From contig RFFU01000138.1 in assembly GCA_003697085.1 (NCBI GenBank), forward strand, positions 1-12,359: 12,359 nucleotides of DNA, given 5' to 3'. The DNA is from Candidatus Hydrogenedentota bacterium. GTDB lineage: Bacteria; UBA8481; J006. This document shows positions 6,447 through 12,359 of the stretch, one piece after another. Below the pieces are notes generated by a model. The model did no database searches and was not told where the DNA came from. It saw nothing but the letters and a program-made list of their open reading frames with translations. A program made the position numbers and the translations under genes. Within the stretch, counting starts at the first letter, position 1. Each line of letters opens with the position of its first letter.

Positions 6447-7669
6447 TTCTCCTCGGTCCTCGTCCCGCCCCCTTCCCTTCCCAAGCGGCGCACCGTTCGT
6501 ACAATCCGGGCCGCCGCTTCCTCGACATCGGCGTCCGTAATCCTCCAATCCAAAGAAAAGCGCACGGCGGAACGCGCCAACTCCCGGGACAATCCCAACC
6601 GCAAAAGCGCCGGTGAAGGCTCGCTTGTACCCGAAGAGCAAGCCGTCCCGAAAGATGCCGCGATCCCCGAGTCATCCAAGGCCGCCACGCATAGATCGCC
6701 GGGAACCGGTCGGAAGGCCAGCAGCAGCGTTCCCGGCAATCCCGTCTCGTCGCTCAATTCCACGCTCGACACCGGCTCCCCCTTCGCCTCGATTCCCGCT
6801 CGTATCCGAGAACGCAGCATCCCGACGCGGCGGCGCAATTCGGCCGCCGTCTTTTCCGGCTCCGGAAGATTCTCGATAGCGAATCCGAAGGCGGCCGCCG
6901 CTGTCACCGGAGGTGTCCCGGAACGCCTTCCCCACTCCTGTCCCCCGCCTCGGATCAATGGCTCCCAATCGCCGGGCTCGTTCACAACCAACACCCCCGC
7001 GCCCGCCGGGGCTCCGATCTTGTGCCCCGAAAGAGAGAAAGAATCGGCACGACGAAGTATTCCGGGACAGGCTGTTTTCCCGGGAATCTGAACGGCATCG
7101 ATATGAAGAAACGCGTCGTGAGCGCGTGCTTCCTCCAGACTTCGCTCCAGATCGGCCAGCGCTCCCGTCTCGCTCGACGCCGCTGTCTCCAGAACGAGCA
7201 CCGCGTCGTCCGGCATCGTCCCCACAATCTCGCCCGTTCCGCATGCCTTCTGCTCCTTCGGCCCGTCGCGAAGCCCTCCCCATACGTCCGTTGCGGGATA
7301 ATAATCGTTTCTACAATAGGCTCTTCGTGTAAATTCCCCGGAGATCCCGGCAGGCTCCCAAAGGGAGGGATGGCTTCCGGCGTTGACAACGATAGAACCG
7401 CGGCGCCGGCATGCGATCAATCTTCTTATCCAACCGTGAACAGCGGCCGCGTTCGCCTCGGTTCCTCCCGAAGTAAAAATGACCTTCTCCGGCTCGACGC
7501 CGGCCCAAGCCGCAATTCGTTCGCGCGCCTCTTCCAGGACGGCCCGCGCCCGCCTTCCCTCCAAATGAATTGACGACGGATTGCCCAACGGAGGAAGACT
7601 CGAAAGGAATTCCCGCACATCGGCTCGTAACGGCATCGTGGAATTGGCGTCGAGATAAATTCGTTTCAT
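6443..7669 (-). CDS. nifS: Cysteine desulfurase, NifS/IscS class (divergent)
   Basis: A 408-residue class V PLP aminotransferase fold enzyme. It should convert cysteine to alanine and hand persulfide sulfur to the adjacent NifU-like scaffold. YLDANSTMP (5-13) corresponds to the usual YLDNxATTP. FTSGGTEANAAA (65-76) is the PLP phosphate loop. SHPS (99-102) carries the PLP-stacking His100. HIDAVQ (189-194) includes D191 and Q194. The Schiff-base lysine is K217 in SGHKIGAPAG (214-223). The sulfur-carrying C344 is in GTACSSGTSEPSPALL (341-356). Unusual: the NNExG motif is SSETG (165-169), replacing the asparagine that contacts the PLP ring, and the 'EH' before the PLP segment is SH. The catalytic Lys and Cys are intact, so it should be active. 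The last 15 residues (REGGGTRTEEK) are polar tail. It is the first gene of a two-gene unit with nifU. Confidence 0.93.
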   Translation of the reverse strand: MKRIYLDANSTMPLRADVREFLSSLPPLGNPSSIHLEGRRARAVLEEARERIAAWAGVEPEKVIFTSGGTEANAAAVHGWIRRLIACRRRGSIVVNAGSHPSLWEPAGISGEFTRRAYCRNDYYPATDVWGGLRDGPKEQKACGTGEIVGTMPDDAVLVLETAASSETGALADLERSLEEARAHDAFLHIDAVQIPGKTACPGILRRADSFSLSGHKIGAPAGAGVLVVNEPGDWEPLIRGGGQEWGRRSGTPPVTAAAAFGFAIENLPEPEKTAAELRRRVGMLRSRIRAGIEAKGEPVSSVELSDETGLPGTLLLAFRPVPGDLCVAALDDSGIAASFGTACSSGTSEPSPALLRLGLSRELARSAVRFSLDWRITDADVEEAAARIVRTVRRLGREGGGTRTEEK

Positions 7670-7678
7670 CGTGCGGGA

Positions 7679-7708
7679 ATTGTAACACAGAGAGAAAGGA
7701 TTTATGAA
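7679..7708 (-). promoter_or_regulatory. Candidate nifS promoter, close to the start codon
   Basis: On the minus strand, TTCATA (7708-7703) is followed after 18 bases by TACAAT (7684-7679), five of six matches to the -10 consensus. Only 9 bases separate the -10 from the ATG at 7669, and no Shine-Dalgarno is present, so the nifS message would be nearly leaderless. Confidence 0.5.
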
Positions 7709-7874
7709 TTCGTTGTGTCGAAAAGTCCATCCGGCAGAGACAGGAATTCAGTCACAAGTGCCAAATTTTCATCGTTCTTTCTCGAATTGTCGATTTTTCA
7801 ATGGGCACGGCCGTTGCTAAAGATGGAATCTTGGTTTTCGACGGAAAGCCGAAAAGGGCCATATTTTATCGTCT

Positions 7875-7914
7875 TTCCTTGGTACTGTGTTCGGTTTTCT
7901 AGTACCGAAAGGAA
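7875..7914. promoter_or_regulatory. Imperfect inverted repeat, possible operator
   Basis: The left arm ttccttggtact and the right arm agtacc-ga-aaggaa pair over 12 bases with a 2-base bulge, around a 14-base centre. Neither strand has a T-run after it, so it is not an ordinary terminator. Its position between divergent operons fits an operator or a structured leader. No regulator gene is nearby to link it to. Confidence 0.4.
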
Positions 7915-7921
7915 CGAAAAC

Positions 7922-7938
7922 CCGGCGTTTTCCGCCGG
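7922..7938. repeat. Small perfect hairpin
   Basis: ccggcg-ttttc-cgccgg is a six-base-pair stem with a five-base loop. The T-run lies in the loop rather than after the stem, so it is not a canonical terminator. It would lie in the 5' leader of the glycosyltransferase operon if transcription begins upstream. Confidence 0.45.
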
Positions 7939-8057
7939 ACATTTCTCACGTTATCTCCTAGTGTCGCCGTCGTAGCAGCGACGTCGCGCTCCAAAAACCG
8001 AGTTCCCGCTACGGGCGGTGATCTCATTCCGGCGGCACGGGAGGAAAGGCGGAAGAA

Positions 8058-8066
8058 AAAGGAGGT
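8058..8066 (+). promoter_or_regulatory. Strong ribosome binding site fixing the start at 8072
   Basis: AAAGGAGGT is a near-perfect anti-16S match, 5 bases before ATG at 8072. It decides against the longer frame starting at 8018, whose first 18 residues are arginine-rich and unlike the family. It is the only strong Shine-Dalgarno before a protein gene in the window. Confidence 0.9.
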
Positions 8067-8071
8067 CGAGG

Positions 8072-9157
8072 ATGAAGATCGCTCAGATTTCCCCTTTGAT
8101 CGAAAGTGTTCCACCGAAAGCGTATGGAGGAACCGAACGGGTCGTCTCCTACCTTACGGAAGAATTGGTCCGATTAGGGCACGAAGTAACGCTCTTCGCA
8201 TCAGCGGATTCAAAGACGTCAGCCAACCTCGTTCCTTGTACCCCCATTGCTTTGCGTTTCGACGAACGGAACCTGGAACCAGTGGCGATCCAAATGGCAA
8301 TGCTGGAAGAAGTTTTCCATCGTGCACCGCGTTTTGATGTACTTCATTTCCATATCGACTATCTGCATCTCCCCTTGGCGGTCCGACAAAAGGTTCCCCA
8401 TGTAGCGACGATGCACGGAAGAATGGATCTCCCCTATCTCCCCATAGTTTTTGGAAAGTTTCCCGATGCGCCGCTTGTTTCGATTTCCGACGACCAGCGC
8501 CGGCCTCTTCCCAACCTAAACTGGAAGGCGACGATTTATCACGGACTGCCGAAAGACCTTTACCGGTTTCAGCCGAATACGGGAAAATATCTCGCGTTTC
8601 TCGGGCGAATTTCGCCTGAAAAGCGTGTCGATCGCGCGATTGGAATCGCAAAGCGGACCGGGATTCCTCTCAAGATCGCGGCCAAAGTCGACCGCAAGGA
8701 CGAGCAGTACTTCAAAGAACAGATCCGCCCGCTGCTCAACGATCCCCTTGTGGAATTCGTGGGTGAAATCGGCGAGTCGGAAAAGGAAGACTTCCTTGGA
8801 AACGCCTTGGGACTCCTCTTCCCGATCGACTGGCCGGAGCCGTTCGGGCTCGTTATGATCGAGGCGTTCGCTTGCGGGACTCCCGTCATCGCTTATCGAC
8901 GGGGTTCTGTTCCGGAGGTAATGGAGGACGGGCGGACAGGCTTCATTGTGGACCCGCCGACGGACGATGAAGAGCGGGGATTGGCGGAGGCGGCCGCTGC
9001 GGTTCGCCGCCTCGAATCTCTCGACCGGGCCGATGTTCGAAGGGTCTTCGAGAGGCGTTTCACGGCGGAACGAATGGCGCGGAACTATGTCGCCCTCTAC
9101 CGGTCCCTGGCTGAGCGACGGGACGAGGTGATCGATATGCGCCGAAAGACGGCTTAG
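8072..9157 (+). CDS. GT4-family glycosyltransferase of the alpha-glucan operon
   Basis: A 361-residue GT-B retaining glycosyltransferase. The N-terminal domain opens MKIAQISPLIESVPPKAYGG then TERVV, a pattern seen in a GT4 subgroup often found next to debranching enzymes. The donor domain has FLGRISPEKRVDRAI (176-190) and LFPIDWPEPFGLVMIEAFA (249-267), with E256 and E264 as the E-x7-E pair, then GTPVIAYRRGSVPEVM (269-284) and DGRTGFIV (286-293). The protein probably acts in the cytoplasm on an NDP-sugar donor. The stop is 5 bases before the debranching enzyme start, so both are one operon and likely work on the same glucan. It is not a canonical GlgA (no KTGG motif, about 100 residues shorter). 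Whether it makes a glycogen-like polymer, trehalose-like disaccharide or another alpha-glucoside cannot be read here. Confidence 0.9.
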   Translation: MKIAQISPLIESVPPKAYGGTERVVSYLTEELVRLGHEVTLFASADSKTSANLVPCTPIALRFDERNLEPVAIQMAMLEEVFHRAPRFDVLHFHIDYLHLPLAVRQKVPHVATMHGRMDLPYLPIVFGKFPDAPLVSISDDQRRPLPNLNWKATIYHGLPKDLYRFQPNTGKYLAFLGRISPEKRVDRAIGIAKRTGIPLKIAAKVDRKDEQYFKEQIRPLLNDPLVEFVGEIGESEKEDFLGNALGLLFPIDWPEPFGLVMIEAFACGTPVIAYRRGSVPEVMEDGRTGFIVDPPTDDEERGLAEAAAAVRRLESLDRADVRRVFERRFTAERMARNYVALYRSLAERRDEVIDMRRKTA

Positions 9158-9162
9158 ACGTT

Positions 9163-11352
9163 GTGACGACGGATTTCGGCAGGCCGAACCTTTCGACTTC
9201 CGGTCCTAGTGCGGATGCCGAATCCCCGGCGCGACGGGAAAAGGAGTTCGAGCCTGCGGATCAACGAAGAGGTGTTCTCAAAGCAGGAGACTCTTTCGTG
9301 ATTTTCGATAGAAGAGGGGACCTTCGGCAATCGCTCCACAGCGAACACGGTTTCTTTCACCGCGGCACCCGTCACCTTGCTGGTCTGGAGCTCTTTCTGA
9401 ACGGCTCGCGTCCGAAACTCCTCTCCTCCGCCATCAAGGAAAACAACGTCCTTTTGACGGTGGATCTGGCGAATATCGGAGGTCCTGATCACCCTGAAGC
9501 GGACTCGTTGCATCTCTTTCGCTCTCGTTTTTTGACTCCCGGTGTACTTCAAGAAAAAATCCGCTGCACGAATTACGGAACCGTCGAAGCCCCTGCCGAG
9601 ATCGCGCTCCGTCTCTCCGCGGACTTCGCGGACATCTTTGAAGTCCGCGGCATTCCACGGCAAGCGCGCGGCGAGACGAAAGCCGCTGTCGCGGGGAACC
9701 GGGAGATTCTTCTCCGTTATTCCGGCCGCGACGGAGTCGAGAGGCGGACGCGGCTGTATTTCTCCCCACCGCCGGATCTCATCCTGAAGGATCGCGTTCT
9801 TTTCCGGTTGGAGATCCCCCCCCAAGGCGCGACGACCGTCTCTTTCTGCATTCTCTGCGAAACAGGCGATGAGCAACGCCGTCCCGAGGATTGGGAAAGC
9901 GCTCTGGAACGAACGGAATCTTCTCTTCGAAAGGCCCTTGCAAGAGACGCCGATATTTATACGGCCAACGAACTCTTCAACGATTGGCTCCGCGTTTCGC
10001 GCAACGATCTTCATACGCTCTTCACGGAGACACGAGACGGACCCTATCCGTACGCCGGGATACCCTGGTTTTCAGCTCCGTTCGGCCGCGACGGAATTCT
10101 CACGGCCTTGGCCTATCTCTGGATCAATCCCGCTCCGGCGCGGGCCGTCCTCTCTTTCCTCGCCCGAACCCAGGCGCTCGAGGACGATCCCTCGGTCGAC
10201 GCTGAACCTGGAAAAATCCTCCATGAGGCCCGAAGCGGGGAAATGGTTGCAACCGGCGAAATTCCGTACGCTTGTTATTACGGGAGCGCCGACGCCACTC
10301 CTCTCTTCGTCATTCTCGCCGGCGAGTATTTCAAACGCACGAGGGATTGCGAGACGCTTGAAACGATCCGCCCTGCTTTTGAAAGAGCGTTGGAATGGAT
10401 CGCGCGTTACGGTGATCGTGACGGCGACGGCTTCGTCGAATACCTCCGACGCTCACCCAACGGCCTGCGAAACCATGCGTGGAAGGATTCCTGCGAGGCT
10501 TATTTCCATGAAAACGGAGATCTGGCCGAGGGACCGATTGCGCCCTGCGAGGTACAAGGATACGTCTTCGCCGCTCGAAAGGCCGCCGCGACGCTTTTCC
10601 GCGCCTGGAATGAGCCGGAGCGTGCGGAGGCCGAGGAAGAAAAGGCGGAAGCACTCCGCAGACAATTCGAGGAAGTATTCTGGGACGAAGCTCTTGGAAT
10701 GTACGTATTGGGTCTGGACGGAGAAAAACGCCCACTCCGCCTTCGCACGTCGAATCCGGGACATCTTCTTTGGACGGGGATCGTATCACGGGCACGGGCG
10801 GAAACGGTTGCGGAATCCCTTTTTCAGAATGACCTCTTTTCCGGTTGGGGTATTCGGACACTCTCGAGTCGATCCCCCCGTTACAATCCCCTTTCCTATC
10901 ACAACGGATCGGTTTGGCCGCACGACAACGCCGTCATCGCCGCGGGTTTCGCCCGTTATGGTCTCCACGATAAAGTCCTCCGCCTCTTGACGGCATTATT
11001 CGATGCGAGTCTCTATGTGGAGGACCGCAGAATGCCCGAACTCTTTTGCGGCTTTCCCCGCCGGCCCGAGCAAGGACCGACGTTGTACCCGGTTGCGTGT
11101 TCGCCTCAAGCCTGGGCGGCGGCGGTCGCCTTCTGGCTCCTTCAATCCACGATCGGCATCGAACTCGACGCTCATCGTCGACACGTCCTTCTGAACCGGC
11201 CGCTGTTGCCGCCGTTTCTCGAACGCGTGGAGATCCGAAATCTCACTCTGCCCGAGGCCCGTGTCGACCTTCTTCTCGAGCGCCATCCGAACGATGTCGG
11301 AGTAAAGGTGCTTCGTCGTGAAGGAGACGTGGAGATCGTCGTTGTAAAGTGA
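9163..11352 (+). CDS. Amylo-alpha-1,6-glucosidase / glycogen debranching-type enzyme
   Basis: A 729-residue protein, a normal length for the bacterial 'amylo-alpha-1,6-glucosidase' family with an N-terminal GDE-type beta-sandwich domain (about residues 35-235) and an (alpha/alpha)6 barrel (about 270-705). It should cleave alpha-1,6 branches or related alpha-glucosidic links in the cytoplasm. Seen: VLKAGDSFVIFDRRGD (38-53), HRGTRHLAGLEL (66-77), GIPWFSAPFGRDGILTA (299-315), ILHEARSGEM (352-361), YGDRDGDGFVEY (416-427), NHAWKDSCEAYF (437-448), TSNPGHLLWTGI (529-540) and YHNGSVWPHDNAV (579-591). The catalytic carboxylates probably lie in the RDG, WKDS and neighbouring segments. The start is GTG at 9163, 5 bases after the previous stop; no good Shine-Dalgarno precedes it, so coupling to the glycosyltransferase is likely. 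No ATG occurs before the conserved region. Confidence 0.93.
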   Translation: MTTDFGRPNLSTSGPSADAESPARREKEFEPADQRRGVLKAGDSFVIFDRRGDLRQSLHSEHGFFHRGTRHLAGLELFLNGSRPKLLSSAIKENNVLLTVDLANIGGPDHPEADSLHLFRSRFLTPGVLQEKIRCTNYGTVEAPAEIALRLSADFADIFEVRGIPRQARGETKAAVAGNREILLRYSGRDGVERRTRLYFSPPPDLILKDRVLFRLEIPPQGATTVSFCILCETGDEQRRPEDWESALERTESSLRKALARDADIYTANELFNDWLRVSRNDLHTLFTETRDGPYPYAGIPWFSAPFGRDGILTALAYLWINPAPARAVLSFLARTQALEDDPSVDAEPGKILHEARSGEMVATGEIPYACYYGSADATPLFVILAGEYFKRTRDCETLETIRPAFERALEWIARYGDRDGDGFVEYLRRSPNGLRNHAWKDSCEAYFHENGDLAEGPIAPCEVQGYVFAARKAAATLFRAWNEPERAEAEEEKAEALRRQFEEVFWDEALGMYVLGLDGEKRPLRLRTSNPGHLLWTGIVSRARAETVAESLFQNDLFSGWGIRTLSSRSPRYNPLSYHNGSVWPHDNAVIAAGFARYGLHDKVLRLLTALFDASLYVEDRRMPELFCGFPRRPEQGPTLYPVACSPQAWAAAVAFWLLQSTIGIELDAHRRHVLLNRPLLPPFLERVEIRNLTLPEARVDLLLERHPNDVGVKVLRREGDVEIVVVK

Positions 11353-11474
11353 CGGCGGAAAGTTCCTCTGCGAGCGGGCGCCGCGCCTCGGCAGCCGCTC
11401 GGCTGCACGACAATTTCCCGTTCGATTCCCTTCTTCTTACCAAAAGAACCGTACCCTGACGGGCACGGTTCTTT
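11353..11474. other. Convergent spacer between debranching gene and ssrA
   Basis: The spacer holds a GC-rich hairpin, gcagccg-ct-cggctgc (11391-11406), without a T-run on the plus strand, then the strong terminator at 11440-11477. The 12 bases 11387-11398 recur inverted at 12213-12224. No gene is seen. Confidence 0.6.
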
Positions 11475-11477
11475 TGG
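11440..11477 (-). terminator. Bidirectional rho-independent terminator shared by ssrA and the debranching operon
   Basis: The stem arms ccaaaagaaccgt and acggttcttttgg, plus an inner ccc/ggg, pair over 16 base pairs with one A-C mismatch around the loop tgac. On both strands the distal arm ends in a TTCTTTT run. It lies 87 bases after the debranching gene stop. On the minus strand the outermost base pairs use the last bases (CCA) of tmRNA itself. Confidence 0.85.
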
Positions 11478-11835
11478 TGGAGGCGGTGGGAATCGAACCC
11501 ACGTCCGGTCGGGGTTTGCGGCCGGTCTCTACGCGCGTAGTCGCGTGTATTGATTCTCGCGCGGAAACGCGCCCACGGACAGGCTCACCTCCACGCCAGT
11601 CCCGAGAAGGCATCCTCGCCCGCCGGCCCCGGAACCCACCGGCGGGGACAGCCCACTCAGTGAGGCCGTAATCGGTTAGTGGGCGTCGCCGTTACGACCT
11701 GCCGCTTGATTAAGCGGCGAGAGCCAATTCGTTGTTGGCAGTTGATGTTTGCCGAGTCTTTTTTGACGAGGCCACCCGACGAGCCCCGGCGCGCCACCGA
11801 CGGCATTCCTCCGCCGTCAATTCCTGTGCGCCCCC
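11475..11835 (-). ncRNA. ssrA: tmRNA (one-piece transfer-messenger RNA)
   Basis: The 361-base minus-strand RNA rescues stalled ribosomes by acting first as an alanyl-tRNA and then as a short mRNA. The tRNA-like ends pair: 5' GGGGGCG (11835-11829) with 3' CGCCTCC (one G-U), followed by A and an encoded CCA ending at 11475. The T-arm GTGGG-TTCGATT-CCCAC is intact, and the 5' part has the typical GGAATTGACGGCGG. The mRNA part aligns with E. coli: CGGCAAA, eight bases, then resume codon GCC (11739-11737). The predicted tag is ANNELALAA, stop TAA at 11712-11710, sitting in the conserved hairpin gccgctt-aatc-aagcggc. The gene order is standard, not permuted. The 5' end is inferred from acceptor pairing. 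Confidence 0.97.
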
Positions 11836-11854
11836 AACAACGTCTCTCATCGAT

Positions 11855-11907
11855 ATTATACAGAATTTTGAAAAGAATAGCCACCTATCGAAAAAAATTT
11901 TTTCGAT
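11855..11907 (-). promoter_or_regulatory. ssrA promoter with AT-rich upstream palindrome
   Basis: TATAAT, a perfect -10, is at 11860-11855. The best -35 at 17-base spacing is TGGCTA (weak). Directly upstream at 11887-11907 is a perfect palindrome with ten-base arms atcgaaaaaa / ttttttcgat around one base, placed where an UP element would bind the polymerase alpha subunit. A short leader (about 13 bases) would be removed by RNase P. Confidence 0.65.
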
Positions 11908-11939
11908 GCCCGTCTTCCCATTCCTTGCAAAATCCGTCC

Positions 11940-11955
11940 TATCCGCCGGCGGATA
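11940..11955. promoter_or_regulatory. Perfect 16-base palindrome upstream of tRNA-Asn promoter
   Basis: TATCCGCCGGCGGATA is a perfect palindrome whose end lies about 40 bases upstream of the tRNA -35 box. It could be a binding site for a dimeric regulator, or a cruciform-prone repeat. No partner copy is seen in the window. Confidence 0.4.
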
Positions 11956-11994
11956 CGGAAAAATCGTACGCTTCTTTTGAACGAGATCAAGGTC

Positions 11995-12023
11995 TTGCCG
12001 AACTCGGTCGAATTTGGTATAAG
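11995..12023 (+). promoter_or_regulatory. tRNA-Asn promoter
   Basis: TTGCCG (11995-12000), exactly 17 bases, then TATAAG (12018-12023). Transcription should start near 12030, about 16 bases before the mature tRNA. The match is good and the spacing ideal. Confidence 0.7.
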
Positions 12024-12045
12024 AGATTTGCGGTTCATCGAACGA

Positions 12046-12118
12046 TCCCCGGTAGCTCAGTTGGTAGAGCAGACGGCTGTTAACCGTCCCGCCGCAGGTT
12101 CGAGTCCTGCCCGGGGAG
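12046..12118 (+). tRNA. tRNA-Asn (anticodon GTT)
   Basis: A 73-base cloverleaf: the acceptor TCCCCGG pairs with CCGGGGA, the D-arm is GTAGCTCAGTTGGTAGAGC, the anticodon stem GACGG/CCGTC encloses loop CTGTTAA (anticodon GTT at 12079-12081), and the T-arm carries GGTTCGAGTCC. The discriminator is G, as usual for tRNA-Asn. CCA is not encoded (GCAGG follows), so it must be added by CCA-adding enzyme, unlike in the neighbouring tmRNA gene, where it is encoded. Confidence 0.97.
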
Positions 12119-12179
12119 CAGGTTATGAGAATAATCAAGCCCCCAAACGACTCTCAAACTCCCCATCCCCCAAACAACC

Positions 12180-12313
12180 GCAGGACTCGAAGCCGGGGAA
12201 GTGGGCAGCCCGGCGGCTGCCGAGCCGCACGGACGCGGCGAGAACTTCCGCGGCCGCCCGCAGTGAGGTGCGCACGACGCGCGCCGAGCGGAGGGCGAGT
12301 CCTGCCCGGGGAG
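12180..12313. repeat. GC-rich segment bounded by tRNA-derived inverted repeats
   Basis: gcaggactcg (12180-12189) and cgagtcctgc (12296-12305) are perfect 10-base inverted repeats around a GC-rich core. The right copy extends to cgagtcctgcccggggag (12296-12313), identical over 18 bases to the 3' end of tRNA-Asn (12101-12118). The layout looks like a small repeat element or tRNA-3'-end duplication. There is no coding capacity for a transposase or integrase. Confidence 0.75.
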
Positions 12314-12326
12314 GCATGATCAAGCG

Positions 12327-12352
12327 CAACCCTTTTCATAACGGGTTGTTTT
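12327..12352 (+). terminator. Rho-independent terminator of the tRNA-Asn transcript
   Basis: caaccc (12327-12332) pairs with gggttg (12343-12348) around a ten-base loop, followed by TTTT. If the tRNA promoter is the only one, the primary transcript would run some 230 bases past the tRNA and include the whole inverted-repeat segment. Confidence 0.6.
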
Positions 12353-12359
12353 ACAGGTT

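Larger units (their letters stand above)
7670..8071. other. Divergent intergenic region, nifS / GT4-debranching operon
   Basis: About 400 bases without a convincing gene; an 86-codon plus-strand ORF (7715-7975) has no family signature and poor composition. It must hold promoters for both directions. Contents: a nifS promoter candidate next to its ATG, an imperfect inverted repeat (7875-7914), a hairpin (7922-7938), smaller arms gtcgc/gcgac around 7964-7983, and a strong Shine-Dalgarno before 8072. I do not recognise a known riboswitch. Confidence 0.6.
12119..12359. other. Downstream region of tRNA-Asn, no protein gene
   Basis: The region contains an AT-poor spacer, the inverted-repeat-bounded segment 12180-12305 and a terminator. 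Short ORFs here are arginine/glycine-rich translations of GC-rich repeats and have no sign of being genes. Confidence 0.55.

Noticed and set aside
6672-7573. ORFs opposite and out of frame with nifS (183-203 codons)
   Set aside because: High-GC shadow frames of the desulfurase; low-complexity RSG-rich composition.
7715-7975. 86-codon plus-strand ORF between nifS and the glycosyltransferase
   Set aside because: No Shine-Dalgarno, no recognisable motif, and it covers inverted repeats; better read as intergenic.
8018-8071. N-terminal extension of the glycosyltransferase (18 residues, RRHGRKGGRKRR-like)
   Set aside because: A near-perfect Shine-Dalgarno lies inside it, 5 bases before the ATG at 8072 where the family N-terminus begins.
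12125-12319. Short GC-rich ORFs after tRNA-Asn, both strands
   Set aside because: They are translations of the inverted-repeat segment; no start signals or family features.

Overview
The window is bacterial chromosome from a GC-rich, probably Gram-negative organism that I cannot place more precisely. A one-piece tmRNA and a tRNA-Asn show that it is bacterial. Small hairpin repeats scattered between genes, together with an RHS (YD-repeat) remnant, resemble large environmental genomes such as those of the PVC group. That is an impression from repeat style, not a phylogenetic result.

Left part, minus strand (1-2512): an AT-richer membrane-protein gene cut by the window edge, an RHS tail that has lost its 5' end, a cluster of hairpin repeats, and a two-gene unit. 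In that unit a small beta-strand-rich, CBM-like protein is coupled through an ATGA overlap to a GH1 beta-glycosidase. A gene-free stretch with a second repeat cluster follows (2513-2850).

Middle part (2851-9157): a plus-strand pair, nucleotide-sugar pyrophosphorylase plus LegB-like 4,6-dehydratase, coupled by ATGA, should make an activated 4-keto-6-deoxy sugar for a surface glycan. A GT4 glycosyltransferase converges on it from the minus strand. Next is a minus-strand nifS-nifU pair, also joined by ATGA. Both of its proteins are divergent: the desulfurase has SSE where NNE is usual, and the scaffold seems to lack the third cluster-binding cysteine. A 402-bp divergent intergenic region with several inverted repeats separates nifS from the next operon.

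Right part (8072-12359): a plus-strand operon of a GT4 glycosyltransferase (excellent Shine-Dalgarno) and, 5 bases later, a 729-residue glycogen-debranching-type amylo-alpha-1,6-glucosidase, consistent with alpha-glucan metabolism. It is followed by a terminator shared with the convergent tmRNA gene (ssrA, predicted tag ANNELALAA). A divergent promoter region with two perfect palindromes leads to tRNA-Asn(GTT). The 3' end of that tRNA is duplicated 195 bp downstream, at the far end of a GC-rich segment bounded by 10-bp inverted repeats, and a second terminator closes the window.

I see a coherent carbohydrate and housekeeping neighbourhood rather than a clear new defence or mobile system. The observations most worth a second look are the divergent NifS/NifU pair, the tRNA-derived repeat structure, the CBM-like protein coupled to GH1, and the RHS tail overlapping a membrane ORF.
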